From Nanobdellota archaeon (lineage in GTDB: Archaea; Nanobdellota; Nanobdellia; Pacearchaeales; GW2011-AR1): a DNA stretch of 12,859 nucleotides. The stretch is taken from NCBI GenBank assembly GCA_030704765.1, contig JAUYDD010000206.1, positions 1-12,859 of the forward strand. Reading direction: 5' to 3'. A program made the position numbers and the translations under genes. How positions within the stretch are numbered: the first letter of the stretch is position 1; every line of letters begins with the position of its first letter. The notes under the pieces are model-generated. The model searched no databases. It saw only the letters and a program-made list of their open reading frames with translations, and was not told the origin of the DNA. Positions 12,826-12,859 of the stretch are shown in pieces.

Positions 12826-12845
12826 TTTGCTACGACCTCACGATA
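12826..12845. other. Hairpin near the right window edge
   Basis: CCTCA pairs with TGAGG, and inside, beyond one C-A mismatch, GAT pairs with ATC, around the centre of the stretch. It is the only structure seen in 12804-12859, where no coding sequence is visible. It may belong to a feature that continues outside the window. Confidence 0.35.
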
Positions 12846-12859
12846 AATCATGAGGTTTT

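Noticed and set aside
6865..12838. Ten-base match TATCGTGAGG at about 6869 and its reverse complement near 12828, as possible shared element ends
   Set aside because: Matches of this length are expected by chance many times in a 12.9-kb AT-rich window.

Overview
The window looks like chromosome of a small-genome archaeon, most likely a DPANN lineage near Woesearchaeota/Pacearchaeota. The reasons are: an AT-rich sequence; gatD and gatE, which are archaeal Glu-tRNA(Gln) amidotransferase genes; archaeal TATA boxes (TTTAAATA or TTTATATA type) centred 24-28 bases before many ATGs, implying leaderless mRNAs; a TrmB-type regulator; and two short single-pass Cys-containing proteins of a style I associate with DPANN genomes. 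The lineage is inference; no rRNA or tRNA gene is visible.

Layout. 1-158 is the C-terminal end of a DDE transposase cut by the window edge. 255-1646 (minus) is gatB. 1783-3959 (plus) holds a membrane-anchored Cys-rich protein, a pterin-4a-carbinolamine dehydratase-like protein and gatD. 3962-4889 (minus) holds two unrecognised genes. 5074-5475 is a second small anchored Cys protein. 5620-6369 (minus) is a TrmB-family regulator, divergent from a small EF-hand membrane protein (6442-6828), with a strong palindrome between them. 7066-8597 is a two-gene AbiE-type (type IV) toxin-antitoxin operon with an inverted repeat at its promoter. 8598-8938 is mostly hairpins and a doubtful small ORF. 8939-9328 (minus) is a DUF1003 membrane protein. 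9491-10366 is a second, divergent nucleotidyltransferase-like protein. 10398-11819 is gatE, and 11836-12063 a 75-residue unknown. From 12064 to the end there is no intact gene: a fragment of a PiT-type phosphate permease lies between two 98-99 bp inverted repeats, each of which can fold into a four-way junction.

How the genes fit together. gatD and gatE together make the GatDE enzyme that converts Glu-tRNA(Gln) to Gln-tRNA(Gln). gatB belongs to the separate GatCAB enzyme; gatA and gatC are not in the window. All three are dispersed and appear to have their own promoters. GatE is short (473 residues) because the GAD (AspRS-like insertion) domain that normally sits between its core and its YLRP-PG-ARMYPETD segment is absent. 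The accessory part (about 6.4-9.4 kb) is regulatory and defensive in character.

The observations most worth following up are the GAD-less GatE, the inverted-repeat and cloverleaf element around the PiT fragment at the right end, and the TrmB/EF-hand divergent pair with its nearly perfect 21-base palindrome.
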